Source: Lactococcus garvieae subsp. garvieae (GTDB lineage Bacteria > Bacillota > Bacilli > Lactobacillales > Streptococcaceae). Taken from it: a stretch of DNA of 64,000 nt. Location of the stretch: contig NZ_CP118950.1 in NCBI RefSeq assembly GCF_029024465.1, positions 496,001-560,000 on the forward strand. The letters are read 5' to 3'. Positions 9,772 through 17,939 of this stretch are shown piece after piece. Below the pieces are notes generated by a model. The model made no database searches. It worked only from the letters and a program-made list of their open reading frames with translations, and was not told where the DNA came from. Positions within the stretch are counted from its first letter, which is position 1. Every line of letters starts with the position of its first letter. The position numbers were made by a program, and so were the translations under genes.

Positions 9772-10364
9772 AAATCTATTTTGTAAGGCATGGTAAAACA
9801 CAATGGAATCTCGAAAAAAGGCTACAAGGACAAAAGGGGGATTCGCCACTTTTGCCAGAATCCTATGAGGCGATCGCTCGGGTAAATGAAAGACTGGGGC
9901 AAATTGTCCAATTTGATAAGGTGATTTCTAGTCCGCAGCCACGTGCGGTAACGACCGCAAAATTGTTAACTGCTTTGCCAGTAAAGACAGATAACCGCCT
10001 TTCCGAATGGAATTTTGGTCAGCTGGAAGGACAATTGGTCGCAAATGCACTCTTGAAGTATCCAGATGAAATGTTTGCCTCTCGAAATGAATTGCAAAAT
10101 TTTGATGGCCGTCATTTTGGAGCGGAAACAGTAGCTCATGTTTTGGCACGTTTTGATAGTTTAGCAAGTGACCTTAAAAAGCAAGAGGCTGAAAATATAT
10201 TATTGGTCGGTCATGGTGCTTCAGGCACAGCGGGAATGCGACATTTGGCTGGCTTTCCACTCCAAGAGTTACGCACAGCTGGCGGCTTAGCCAATAATAG
10301 TGTCACTGTTTTAGAAACAAAAGGTCAACGTTTTGAGATGTTGCACTGGAATAAAGTGTTATGA
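9768..10364 (+). CDS. Histidine phosphatase family protein (phosphoglycerate mutase-like)
   Basis: A 198-residue enzyme with the RHG motif FVRHGKTQWN near the N terminus (catalytic His about residue 8) and the second catalytic His in LLVGHGASGTAG near residue 148. It belongs to the broad phosphoglycerate mutase/acid phosphatase family. The substrate cannot be told from sequence. It overlaps aroK by ATGA and the helicase gene by ATGA, so it is part of a tightly coupled four-gene unit. A second, unrelated-by-position member of the family lies at 31059-31616. Confidence 0.85.
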   Translation: MKIYFVRHGKTQWNLEKRLQGQKGDSPLLPESYEAIARVNERLGQIVQFDKVISSPQPRAVTTAKLLTALPVKTDNRLSEWNFGQLEGQLVANALLKYPDEMFASRNELQNFDGRHFGAETVAHVLARFDSLASDLKKQEAENILLVGHGASGTAGMRHLAGFPLQELRTAGGLANNSVTVLETKGQRFEMLHWNKVL

Positions 10365-12799
10365 CAGAAAAAATATATTTTACCGGAACAATTGAAGCGA
10401 TTTTCTTTAGTAATCCTAGTAATTTTTATAAAGTACTTTTACTAGAAGTGGATGACACCAATAGCGCTTATGAAGATTACGAAATTGTTGTAACCGGAAC
10501 AATTGGGGAGCTGATAGAAGGAGACAGTTATACTTTCTATGGTAAGCTTACGACACATCCCAAATATGGGGAGCAGCTTCAAGTTGAAACTTATGAAAAA
10601 GCTGTGCCGACCAGTGCTGCTGGGCTAATCAAATACTTTTCTTCTGATAAATTTCCGGGGATTGGTAAAAAGACGGCAGAAAGAATTGTGGCTCTTTTTC
10701 CCGACGATACCGTTGACAGTATCTTAAGTAAGCCGGAAGAACTGGACAGTATCCTTCCTTTAGCAAAGAAAAATTCCTTTATCAAAAGACTGCGTGACAA
10801 TCATGGTGTGGAAAAGATTTTATCAAAGCTTGCGGAATATGGTATTCCCAGTAAGCTCCAATTTCAAATTCATGAGCTTTACAAAGATCAAACTTTGGAT
10901 ATTATCGCCAAGAATCCATACCAGTTGGTGGAAGATATCAAAGGCATCGGCTTTAAAACAGCCGACCAAATTGCTCAAGAGTTAGGAATTGCAGCCGATA
11001 GTAGTGACCGTTTTAGAGCGGGACTGATGCATGTGGTTAAAACACAGCCTTTAATTACGGGCGACACCTATATTGAAGCGCGTGATCTTTTGCAGCAAAC
11101 CATCCAGCTCTTGGAAGAAGCGCGTCAGATAGAAGTTAGCCCAGAAACTGTGGCTGAAGAAATCAACCATCTGCTTGAAGATGGTAAAATGCAACAAGAA
11201 GAAACTAAAATATTTGAAAATTCCCTTTATTTTGCTGAGCAAGGCATTAGTGAATACCTCAAAAAACTTATTGGACGCAGTACTCAGACGTTCTCAGATG
11301 AGAAAATCTTGAAAAATATTGAACAAGTAGAAACCAAGCTAGGTATTCGCTACGATAAACTGCAAAAAGAAGCTATTTTTCAAGCTTTAAATAGTCAGTT
11401 CTTCATTTTAACGGGTGGACCAGGAACAGGTAAAACCACGATTATCAACGGTTTTATCGAAACTTATGCACAACTTCATGACATTGATTTAGATCCTGGG
11501 CACTACCATGACGATGTTTTCCCCATTCTGCTGGCAGCACCAACAGGAAGAGCGAGTCGCCGGATGAATGAACTTACCGGCTTACCAGCAGCAACGCTTC
11601 ATCGCCATTTAGGTTTAAATACTGATGAAGCAATGGATATGGAAAGTAATGATCTTGCGGGTTCGCTTTTGATTGTAGATGAATTTTCAATGGTAGATAC
11701 CTGGTTGGCCAATAAACTTTTACAAGCCATTCCTCCTTCCATGAAGGTGCTCTTTGTAGGCGATGCGGATCAGCTGCCATCAGTTGGTCCTGGGCAAGTC
11801 TTTGCAGACTTGCTGAAGCTTCCAGAGATTCCTTCAGTTCGCTTAGATAAAATTTTCCGTCAAGGCGCTGAATCAACGATTATTGATCTTGCCCATGAAA
11901 TCAAGGAAGGACATTTGCCACAAGACTTTACCAGTCGTCATCCCGATCGTTCTTATTTTGAAGCTGGACCGGGACAAGTTGCTCCTCTTGTGACACAAGT
12001 GGCAACCGCGTGGAAAAAAAGAGGAAATAATCCTTTCGAATTGCAGATTTTAGCACCGATGTATAAAGGTGTAGCTGGTATAAATACCTTAAATGGCTTA
12101 TTGCAAGAATTGTTCAATCCGCTTGATGAGCGACAAGAGTTTAACTATCAGGATATTCATTTTCGTGAGGAGGACAAAGTTCTCCATTTGGTCAATGATG
12201 CAGAAAACAATGTTTTCAATGGTGACTTAGGAAGAATTGTTGAACTCATTCCAGCAAAACATACAGAAAGCAAACAAGACGAAATTGTGATGGATTTTGA
12301 TGGTCAAGAAGTGAGCTATCCTCGCGCAGAATGGTATAAAATCACTTTGGCTTACGCGATGTCTATTCACAAGTCACAGGGGAGTGAGTTTTCAACAGTT
12401 GTGGTTCCAATGGTTTCTTCCTATTCAAGGATGTTGGAACGTAATCTCTTGTATACAGCTATTACGCGAGCCAAACAAAGTCTAATTCTTATTGGAGAAC
12501 AAAAAGCCTTTGCCCAAGCTGTGCAAAAGGAAAGTGCCAATCGAAAAACTTTCTTGAAAGAGCGATTTACAGGGAAATCAGAGCCTGGCGAAAAACTAAA
12601 GCATACTTTGGATGCGGACAACGAAACAACCGGGCAAGTGAGTCCCCCGCGAACAGAGGAAATTTCGCTTTTTCCTGAAGAAAATGTTACGTCGACATCC
12701 TATGCGACGGAGCCTTTTTTAACAGCGGATTTGGTTAATTCTGGTGATTTTGATCCATTGATTGGGCTTACGGCAGCTGATTTTGCGATTTTTAAATAA
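10361..12799 (+). CDS. recD2: RecD2-family ATP-dependent DNA helicase
   Basis: An 812-residue SF1B 5'-3' helicase of the RecD2 (YrrC) type, which acts without RecBC. It has an N-terminal OB-like domain and helix-hairpin-helix repeats (FPGIGKKTAERIV; DIKGIGFKTADQIAQELGI) within the first 220 residues. Walker A GGPGTGKTTI lies near residue 352, Walker B LLIVDEFSMVD near 429 and GDADQLPSVGPG near 458. The C-terminal motifs include YAMSIHKSQGSEF and LYTAITRAKQSL. The tail of about 80 residues is poorly conserved. It overlaps the phosphatase gene by 4 bp. Role: genome maintenance, inferred from the family. Confidence 0.92.
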   Translation: MTEKIYFTGTIEAIFFSNPSNFYKVLLLEVDDTNSAYEDYEIVVTGTIGELIEGDSYTFYGKLTTHPKYGEQLQVETYEKAVPTSAAGLIKYFSSDKFPGIGKKTAERIVALFPDDTVDSILSKPEELDSILPLAKKNSFIKRLRDNHGVEKILSKLAEYGIPSKLQFQIHELYKDQTLDIIAKNPYQLVEDIKGIGFKTADQIAQELGIAADSSDRFRAGLMHVVKTQPLITGDTYIEARDLLQQTIQLLEEARQIEVSPETVAEEINHLLEDGKMQQEETKIFENSLYFAEQGISEYLKKLIGRSTQTFSDEKILKNIEQVETKLGIRYDKLQKEAIFQALNSQFFILTGGPGTGKTTIINGFIETYAQLHDIDLDPGHYHDDVFPILLAAPTGRASRRMNELTGLPAATLHRHLGLNTDEAMDMESNDLAGSLLIVDEFSMVDTWLANKLLQAIPPSMKVLFVGDADQLPSVGPGQVFADLLKLPEIPSVRLDKIFRQGAESTIIDLAHEIKEGHLPQDFTSRHPDRSYFEAGPGQVAPLVTQVATAWKKRGNNPFELQILAPMYKGVAGINTLNGLLQELFNPLDERQEFNYQDIHFREEDKVLHLVNDAENNVFNGDLGRIVELIPAKHTESKQDEIVMDFDGQEVSYPRAEWYKITLAYAMSIHKSQGSEFSTVVVPMVSSYSRMLERNLLYTAITRAKQSLILIGEQKAFAQAVQKESANRKTFLKERFTGKSEPGEKLKHTLDADNETTGQVSPPRTEEISLFPEENVTSTSYATEPFLTADLVNSGDFDPLIGLTAADFAIFK

Positions 12800-12832
12800 A
12801 AAAAGACGGTTTAAAACCAGCCTTTTTTTTAT
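12799..12832. terminator. Weak bidirectional terminator between recD2 and the convergent small gene
   Basis: GGTT-TAA-AACC forms a short hairpin flanked by an A-run on the left and a T-run (CCTTTTTTTT) on the right, so it could serve both strands. The outer stem has mismatches. Confidence 0.55.
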
Positions 12833-12846
12833 TTGTATTTTTAACC

Positions 12847-13056
12847 TCAGAAAGTTAAATCATCAAAATCAGTGAGTTCATTTTGGAGCTTTTGTGTTAA
12901 TACTGTATAAGCTACAGCATATTTTTTAGGGTAAGCATCACTTACGGACAATTCGTTTGCTTTCTCTAAAGCAGAGAACAAACCTTCCGACATATTGACA
13001 TTATTTAGTATGCACAAGGCCAGATCATGCACATGTTGCTCTTTTGAAAGACTCAT
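12847..13056 (-). CDS. Small hypothetical protein
   Basis: A 69-residue protein, MSLSKEQHVHDLALCILNNV at its start, with predicted helical, acidic character (C terminus NELTDFDDLTF) and no membrane segment. I do not recognise a family. Support for it being real: an SD-like AAAGGGG just upstream of the ATG on the minus strand, a TGnTATAAT promoter about 60 bp upstream, and a convergent terminator downstream. Cytoplasmic location is likely. Confidence 0.65.
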   Translation of the reverse strand: MSLSKEQHVHDLALCILNNVNMSEGLFSALEKANELSVSDAYPKKYAVAYTVLTQKLQNELTDFDDLTF

Positions 13057-13391
13057 AATATTAAGCCCCTTTCCATAAAGTTGAATAAATGATTACGAAC
13101 GATAAGCTTACTACTATTATAACATGGTAGCGGTTAAGAAAAGTTAAAATTGTTTTGATTTTTAAGGATGTAGCAGCTTTTTCTTCGTTAATACTTGAAA
13201 GGAGACTATGCCATGCCAGTGTAGCCTTTTTTACCTTTGAGCAAAGAGAAAAACCATACACAGGCGGAGGATTCGTTGTCTCCTGTACTTCCAAAAATTG
13301 TTGGAAATCTGAACCTGAAGTAGAATTTATTTCTTCATTGAGCTAACTTATGGTTAAAAAGCTGTCAGAACGTTTGAAGATCTAAAAAGAT
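13057..13391. other. Intergenic region, no supported gene
   Basis: It holds an extended -10 on the minus strand (TGT-TATAAT, 13124 down to 13116) for the small gene at 12847-13056. Two short open frames here (13061-13294 minus and 13155-13346 plus) lack family features and one spans this promoter. I treat them as chance frames. Confidence 0.55.
13116..13124 (-). promoter_or_regulatory. Extended -10 promoter of the small gene at 12847
   Basis: Reading the minus strand, TGT-TATAAT runs from 13124 to 13116, about 60 bp before the start codon. There is no strong -35. Confidence 0.55.
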
Positions 13392-13427
13392 AAAAAAAGA
13401 AGCATCTAACCAATGGTTAGACGCTTC
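13392..13427 (-). terminator. Terminator of the HD-domain gene
   Basis: GAAGCATCTAACC (13399-13411) pairs with GGTTAGACGCTTC (13415-13427) with one mismatch. On the minus strand it is followed by seven T bases. A second inverted repeat (TGAACTATT / AATAGTTCA, 13430-13456) overlaps the stop codon. Confidence 0.85.
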
Positions 13428-13453
13428 TCATGAACTATTGTTATGTTAATAGT

Positions 13454-13957
13454 TCAAATTGGAAGGTGACGTTTAAAGTATTTGCGCGTTTTCCATTTGA
13501 AACGTGCAGTTTCTACGCCTTCAGTCATTGCGACATAATCGTCTGCTAAGGTAACCACCCAGCTTTCTTTATAACGTGGTGGTGCGATTGTAGCCCCCCA
13601 CATATGTTTGACGATACAGTCGTACTCAAGATCGGAAAGTGTAGTAATTTTTGCCGCATTACGTGCAGCGATACGAGGATGAACATAGGCATGACTTTTG
13701 TTAAATTTAGTGTCGCGCCAATCGTAGTAGAAAAGGTCATGTAAGAGACCTGCGCGGGCTGCAGATTTTGCATTCCAGCCCATCTTTTTACAAACTAAAT
13801 AGCTCACATAACTTACCTTGATTGAATGAATCAAGCGTGTTGAAGTATAGTGATGTGTGATTTCATCAAGCTGTTTCAGTTCCGGCATTTCAAGAAAGTG
13901 ACCAACATAACTCATAAACTCGGCATCTGTCAACCATGGATTTTCATCTAATTTCAT
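13454..13957 (-). CDS. HD-domain phosphohydrolase-like protein
   Basis: A 167-residue cytoplasmic protein with HD-superfamily metal ligands: H in STRLIHSIKVSY, the HD pair in RAGLLHDLFYYDW, H in CIVKHMWG and D in VTLADDYVAM. Such proteins hydrolyse phosphate esters or nucleotides, and the substrate is unknown here. I chose ATG 13957 (MKLDENPWL) because the promoter TTTACA-16-TATAAT predicts a transcript start exactly on this A. An ATG two codons upstream (13963) would lie before the predicted +1. No normal SD is present for either. Long N-terminal extensions in the frame are unlikely. Confidence 0.8.
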   Translation of the reverse strand: MKLDENPWLTDAEFMSYVGHFLEMPELKQLDEITHHYTSTRLIHSIKVSYVSYLVCKKMGWNAKSAARAGLLHDLFYYDWRDTKFNKSHAYVHPRIAARNAAKITTLSDLEYDCIVKHMWGATIAPPRYKESWVVTLADDYVAMTEGVETARFKWKTRKYFKRHLPI

Positions 13958-13963
13958 ACTCAT

Positions 13964-13991
13964 ATTATAGCACCATTCTCTAAAATGTAAA
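13964..13991 (-). promoter_or_regulatory. Strong promoter predicting a leaderless HD-gene mRNA
   Basis: On the minus strand, TTTACA (13991-13986), a 16-bp spacer ending in TGC, and TATAAT (13969-13964). The sixth base after the -10 is followed directly by ATG 13957, so transcription should begin at the start codon. Confidence 0.75.
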
Positions 13992-14086
13992 TAGCGATAT
14001 GCAATTTGACACAAGAAAAAAGAAAAATATTTCAATTTTCTTTTGACAAACAGTTGCTAAAAAGCTAAAAATCCTGTATAATTTAT

Positions 14087-14092
14087 AGGTAT
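14087..14092 (+). promoter_or_regulatory. -10 element upstream of rpsT
   Basis: TATAAT at 14087-14092, 21 bp before the rpsT ATG. A TTGACA at 14043-14048 is too far away (38 bp) to be its -35. Confidence 0.45.
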
Positions 14093-14113
14093 TACAAAAA
14101 TTTGGAGGAAATA

Positions 14114-14347
14114 ATGGCTAATATCAAATCTGCAATCAAACGCGCTGAATTGAACGTTGTTGCTAACGAACGCAACTCACAACAAAAATCTGCAATGCGT
14201 ACTGCAATCAAAAAATTTGAAACTGCACCAAGCGAAGACACATTCAAAGCTGCAAGCTCTGCAATCGACAAAGCTGCATCAAAAGGTCTTATCCACGCTA
14301 ACAAAGCTTCACGTGACAAATCACGTTTGGCAGCTAAATTGGGCTAA
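14114..14347 (+). CDS. rpsT: 30S ribosomal protein S20
   Basis: A 77-residue basic protein of the small ribosomal subunit that binds 16S rRNA. The sequence [21 protein letters not shown] and the C-terminal [21 protein letters not shown] are characteristic. The start ATG 14114 follows GGAGGAAATA, and the MEEI extension at 14102 is rejected because it runs through the SD. Codons are highly biased (AAA, CGT, GCT), as expected for a ribosomal protein. It is monocistronic, with its own promoter and terminator. Confidence 0.97.
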   Translation: MANIKSAIKRAELNVVANERNSQQKSAMRTAIKKFETAPSEDTFKAASSAIDKAASKGLIHANKASRDKSRLAAKLG

Positions 14348-14360
14348 TTCTTAATTGCAA

Positions 14361-14395
14361 AAAAATATTCCTGTCTGCTGATAGGATTTTTTTTT
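14361..14395 (+). terminator. Terminator after rpsT
   Basis: ATTCCTGTC pairs with GATAGGAT (one GU pair) across TGCT, with nine T bases after it and an A-run before it. Confidence 0.8.
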
Positions 14396-14456
14396 GCTCA
14401 AAAAAGGGAGAAGTTTGGATAAAGCTGATGATAGAACGGAAACAAGTAAGATAAAT

Positions 14457-14465
14457 GTTATAATA
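14457..14465 (+). promoter_or_regulatory. Extended -10 upstream of the GyrI-like gene
   Basis: TGT-TATAAT at 14457-14465. It lies about 117 bp before the start codon, which would give a leader of about 110 nt. Confidence 0.45.
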
Positions 14466-14581
14466 ATGTTATTAACAATGTTGAATTTATACCTCGCGTG
14501 ACAGGGATTCAACAGCGACTCAGAAAGGGGAGGAAAGTAGAAAAAAAGAAATGATTTTCTGCTTATTTTCGATATCAACTA

Positions 14582-15241
14582 ATGACAGATTCTATAAAAG
14601 TAGACTTTAAAAAGTCCGAAAAAAAGTTTTATTTTCCTAAAAAAATTGAAGTAATCACTGTACCTGAGATGTCTTATTTGACTGTTTCCGGTCAGGGTGC
14701 GCCAGCTGGTACAGCATTCCAAGAAGCGATTGCTGCACTTTATCCTGTAGCATATGCTATTTCGATGTCCTACAAAAGAGAAGACGTGCACATTCCACAT
14801 TTTTACCGCTTTGTTGTGCCGCCCTTGGAAGGTTTGTGGACAAGCCAGACAGCTCCAAAGGCCAATGAACCTCTACGTAAAGAAGAACTGATTTGGAAAA
14901 TTATGATTCGGATACCAGAATTTGTAACTGAGGAAATTGTTGAGTGGGCGAAAAAAGAGACAGCATTAAAGAAAAAACAAGATTTTTCTCAAGTGAAATA
15001 TGAAAAGATTAAAGATGGACTTTGTATTCAAGCCATGCACAAGGGGAGTTTTGACTCTGAAGCTGAAACTTTTACTGTGATGGAGAAGTTTGCGGTTGAA
15101 GAGGGCTACGAACTTATCCACAAAGAATTTCATCATCGTGAGATTTATCTTAGCGATTTCCGCAAAACGGCCCCAGAAAAATTAAAAACTGTATTGCGCC
15201 AGTACGCACAAGTTAAAACTAAGGAGAAGGAAGAACAATGA
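14582..15241 (+). CDS. GyrI-like domain protein
   Basis: A 219-residue soluble protein that resembles stand-alone GyrI-like/SOUL-type small-molecule binding proteins ([44 protein letters not shown]-like centre, [28 protein letters not shown] at the C terminus). Such proteins may bind or hydrolyse cyclopropanyl or other hydrophobic compounds; the role here is unknown. It has no clear SD close to ATG 14582. It overlaps ung by the four bases ATGA, so both are translated from one mRNA. Confidence 0.78.
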   Translation: MTDSIKVDFKKSEKKFYFPKKIEVITVPEMSYLTVSGQGAPAGTAFQEAIAALYPVAYAISMSYKREDVHIPHFYRFVVPPLEGLWTSQTAPKANEPLRKEELIWKIMIRIPEFVTEEIVEWAKKETALKKKQDFSQVKYEKIKDGLCIQAMHKGSFDSEAETFTVMEKFAVEEGYELIHKEFHHREIYLSDFRKTAPEKLKTVLRQYAQVKTKEKEEQ

Positions 15242-15897
15242 AAAAAACAGATTGGAGTGGCCCTTTAAGAGAACGATTGCCTCAAGAATACTTTTCAGAT
15301 CTCGTTGATTTTATTAATGAAGTTTATGCTAAAGGTAATGTTTATCCACCTGAGGATAAAATATTTCGGGCGATTGAATTGACCGCCTTGTCTGATGTTA
15401 AAGTTATACTGGTTGGGCAGGATCCTTATCCACAGCCAGGAAAAGCCCAAGGGCTTAGTTTTTCCTATCCTGCTTCCTTTGTGGTGAATCGGCCAGACTC
15501 TATTGTCAATATTCGGAAAGAACTCCAAAGCGAAGGCTTTGATAAAAAGGATTCAGATTTAACACATTGGGCTGAGCAAGGGGTTTTATTGCTCAATGCT
15601 GTACTTACCGTTCCCGAGATGAAGTCTAATGCGCATAAAGGAAAAATCTGGGAACCCTTGACAGATGAGATAATAAAAATTGCTTCGGATGACGCACGCC
15701 CAAAAGTCTTTCTCTTATGGGGAGGTGATGCGCGTAAGAAAGCAAAGCTGATTGATTCTTCTAAGCATTTAGTACTCGAGTCTGCACATCCTTCGCCTCT
15801 TTCTGCCTCTCGTGGCTTCTTTGGCTCACAGCCCTTTTCGAAAGCCAATGCCTTTTTAGAAAAAACAGGACAAAAAGGGATAGATTGGTCAAAATAA
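15238..15897 (+). CDS. ung: Uracil-DNA glycosylase (family 1)
   Basis: Removes uracil from DNA. The 219-residue protein has the catalytic water-activating motif [17 protein letters not shown] (about residues 60-76), LLLNAVLTV, the [12 protein letters not shown] stretch and the DNA-minor-groove loop [13 protein letters not shown] near residue 183. The length is normal. It overlaps the GyrI-like gene by 4 bp, with the SD AAGGAGAAGGA inside that gene. Confidence 0.97.
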   Translation: MKKTDWSGPLRERLPQEYFSDLVDFINEVYAKGNVYPPEDKIFRAIELTALSDVKVILVGQDPYPQPGKAQGLSFSYPASFVVNRPDSIVNIRKELQSEGFDKKDSDLTHWAEQGVLLLNAVLTVPEMKSNAHKGKIWEPLTDEIIKIASDDARPKVFLLWGGDARKKAKLIDSSKHLVLESAHPSPLSASRGFFGSQPFSKANAFLEKTGQKGIDWSK

Positions 15898-15939
15898 GAA
15901 AATTATGAAGAAAGAACACCAAACTAGGACTCAAGTCTG

Positions 15940-15968
15940 ATGACAGCCTTGTAAATTTTTGGTAAAAT
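15940..15968 (+). promoter_or_regulatory. Promoter of the BI-1 family gene
   Basis: ATGACA (15940-15945), a 17-bp spacer and TAAAAT (15963-15968), about 32 bp before the start codon. Confidence 0.65.
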
Positions 15969-16000
15969 AGTCTTAAAGGTATATTAGAAAAGGAGATACT

Positions 16001-16705
16001 ATGGAAAATCCATTTATAAATAATAATAGAAGTCAAGTATCGCTGAATCAATTTTTTGCTCGCATTTATGGGATTGTCGGGATTGGGGTTGCTGTTTCAG
16101 CACTCACATCTTTTTTAACAATAAATATTTTCTGGGATGCCGCTCAGAACTTGGTGAACCGTGCCGGTTTTGCAATGCTTATCATTTGGTTCTTACCATT
16201 GATTCTCATTTTCCCGATGCAAAATGCAGCCATGAAAAATAAGCCCACGGCTTTGCCAATGTTTATTGGTTTCTCAGTCTTGATGGGCTTCATGATGAGT
16301 TTCACAATTGCAGCATATACAGCTTCTGATGTCACTTTGGCCTTTGTTTCAACTGCTGGAATGTTCTTTGGCCTTTCAGTTTACGGCCGTACAACTAAAC
16401 GTGATTTGTCAGGTATGGGACGCGCCATGATGGGAATGCTGATTGGTTTAATCATCGCAGGTGTCATTAACATCTTCTTAAGAAGTCCAATGGTCGTCTT
16501 TGTTTCCTCAATTATCAGTGTCCTCGTTTTCAGTGGACTGATTGCTTGGGATAATCAAAAGATTGAACATGTTTACCGTCAAAATAACGGTAATGTAAGT
16601 AATGGCTGGGCGATTAGCATGGCGCTATCACTCTATCTTGACTTTATCAACCTTTTCCTTTCACTCTTGAGAATCTTCGGATTTATGGGAAACAGTCGTG
16701 ATTAA
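16001..16705 (+). CDS. Bax inhibitor-1 family membrane protein (YetJ/YccA-like)
   Basis: A 234-residue protein with seven predicted TM helices from about residue 25 to the end. Family features include the N-terminal NQFFARIYGIVGIGV and the C-terminal LYLDFINLFLSLLRIFG with the membrane-embedded Asp. The B. subtilis homologue YetJ is a pH-sensitive calcium leak channel, so a similar role is an inference here. It has the SD AAAGGAGA, its own promoter and a strong terminator, so it is monocistronic. Confidence 0.88.
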   Translation: MENPFINNNRSQVSLNQFFARIYGIVGIGVAVSALTSFLTINIFWDAAQNLVNRAGFAMLIIWFLPLILIFPMQNAAMKNKPTALPMFIGFSVLMGFMMSFTIAAYTASDVTLAFVSTAGMFFGLSVYGRTTKRDLSGMGRAMMGMLIGLIIAGVINIFLRSPMVVFVSSIISVLVFSGLIAWDNQKIEHVYRQNNGNVSNGWAISMALSLYLDFINLFLSLLRIFGFMGNSRD

Positions 16706-16706
16706 T

Positions 16707-16738
16707 AAAAAAACTTCATCAATTGATGAAGCTTTTTT
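16707..16738. terminator. Bidirectional terminator between convergent genes
   Basis: AAAAAAACTTCATC-AATT-GATGAAGCTTTTTT is nearly symmetrical and serves both the BI-1 gene and the minus-strand HAD gene. Confidence 0.85.
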
Positions 16739-16758
16739 GTTTTTGGTTAGGGAAGTAA

Positions 16759-17583
16759 TTACTTCAAAAAGAGTTCTTCTAATTTGTGGGCAACCCCATC
16801 CTCATCATTTGTCCACGGGAGTATTTCTGTGGCATGTGGTGTGAGGCGAGTGGAGGCATTTTTCATCGCATAGGATTCTGCCGCAAATTTAAACATTTCG
16901 ATATCGTTATGTTCATCACCAAATGCGATGAGGTTTTCTTTTGGAATTTCGAGAACACGGAGAAGATGCTTGAGCCCAGAAGCTTTACTCACACCTTTGG
17001 GGACAATTTCCAATACTCCATTAGGGCCACCCCAGCCACTCACGCTGACTTTTCCGTTATAATGATCTTGGATTTGCTTGGCCAGACGAAATTTATCTTT
17101 TACTCGAGTAGAAAGGAGTACTGCATGTGGATTATCATCGAGACGATCCGCACGCAAACGATTGTAGGGATGGAACTGCTCAACACCAAAAAGTTTTGGG
17201 GGGACGTTCCGGAAGTTATTAAGGAAAAATTTACGGCGATATTCAACCGCAAAAAATTCCAAATCAAAGTTTTGTTGATGACGTAAAAAATCGAAGACAA
17301 AGGAACGATCAATATAATGACCTTTTGTGTGCTCCCAGTTACGATTGTCTGGCTTGGAAATCAAAGCACCATTGAAGTTGATCATCGGACTTTTAAGTTC
17401 TAGCTCGCGATAAATATCAACAGCCATACGGAAAGGACGACCTGTGGAAATACAGATGATATGACCTTGCTCTTCAATACGTTTAAAAATATATTTTGTA
17501 TAGCGACTGATTGTACGCCCGTCGCTATGAAGCGTTGTGCCGTCAAGATCGATGGCAATTAATTTTCTCTCTTTGTTTTCCAT
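16759..17583 (-). CDS. Cof-type HAD-IIB phosphatase
   Basis: A 274-residue HAD hydrolase with motif I IAIDLDGTTLHSD (nucleophile Asp about 12), motif II in HIICISTGRPFRMA, the Lys of GVSKASGLKHLL and motif IV GDEHNDIEMFKFA, plus a type IIB cap between them. Such enzymes dephosphorylate sugar phosphates, flavin or pyridoxal phosphates with broad specificity. ATG 17583 is preceded on the minus strand by AAAGGATG. It is convergent with the BI-1 gene. The exact substrate cannot be read from sequence. Confidence 0.9.
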   Translation of the reverse strand: MENKERKLIAIDLDGTTLHSDGRTISRYTKYIFKRIEEQGHIICISTGRPFRMAVDIYRELELKSPMINFNGALISKPDNRNWEHTKGHYIDRSFVFDFLRHQQNFDLEFFAVEYRRKFFLNNFRNVPPKLFGVEQFHPYNRLRADRLDDNPHAVLLSTRVKDKFRLAKQIQDHYNGKVSVSGWGGPNGVLEIVPKGVSKASGLKHLLRVLEIPKENLIAFGDEHNDIEMFKFAAESYAMKNASTRLTPHATEILPWTNDEDGVAHKLEELFLK

Positions 17584-17775
17584 ACTTCATCCTTTAAAAT
17601 ATTTCTTATTTTTTATTATACCAGAAAAGCAATAAAGCTGCTTTTGGTCTATTTTTTAGAAATAGGGTACGGATTTTTCACGATTAAACAATACAAGACA
17701 CGATGAAAAATAAAAGTTCCACTTTACGACAATAAGCATTAAAATGGACGAACTTTTATAAATATTTATAACACC

Positions 17776-17798
17776 TTAGTTCGGTATTTACGAACATA
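17776..17798. promoter_or_regulatory. Tandem PurBox-like sites (PurR activator)
   Basis: Read on the minus strand, 17776-17788 gives AATACCGAACTAA, and 17786-17798 on the plus strand gives ATTTACGAACATA. Both resemble the lactococcal PurBox AWWWCCGAACWWT, with one and two mismatches. They lie about 70-90 bp upstream of the predicted transcript start, where PurR activates in L. lactis. Confidence 0.65.
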
Positions 17799-17832
17799 GA
17801 GGGACTTGTTTTTTTAAATGACTCGAAATTCC

Positions 17833-17861
17833 TTGTTTCAAACTTAAAATTTATTTATACT
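17833..17861 (+). promoter_or_regulatory. Promoter of the purine permease gene
   Basis: TTGTTT (17833-17838), a 17-bp spacer and TATACT (17856-17861). The predicted start is near 17868. Confidence 0.7.
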
Positions 17862-17939
17862 GAACATATATCATTTTATGACGTGTGTCACGAAAAACGA
17901 ATGTGGCATACAACTTTTTATTAAAAGGAGAATTTATTC

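Larger units (their letters stand above)
17584..17939. other. Regulatory intergenic region of the purine permease
   Basis: It contains two PurBox-like sites, a promoter and a 10-bp inverted repeat (ATAAAAGTTC 17710-17719 / GAACTTTTAT 17750-17759). I see no coding sequence and no purine-riboswitch core. Confidence 0.6.

Noticed and set aside
13061-13346. Two open frames, 77 residues on the minus strand and 63 residues on the plus strand
   Set aside because: They overlap each other and one spans the promoter of the gene at 12847-13056. Neither shows family features, and the codon use is unlike that of neighbours.
14043-14092. TTGACA at 14043 as the -35 of rpsT
   Set aside because: The distance to TATAAT at 14087 is 38 bp, far from 16-18 bp.
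15465-15848. Minus-strand open frame of 127 residues inside ung
   Set aside because: It lies fully in a gene with clear catalytic motifs and lacks its own signals.
17584-17939. Purine riboswitch before the purine permease
   Set aside because: No purine-aptamer core was found, and the PurBox-like sites and promoter explain regulation better.
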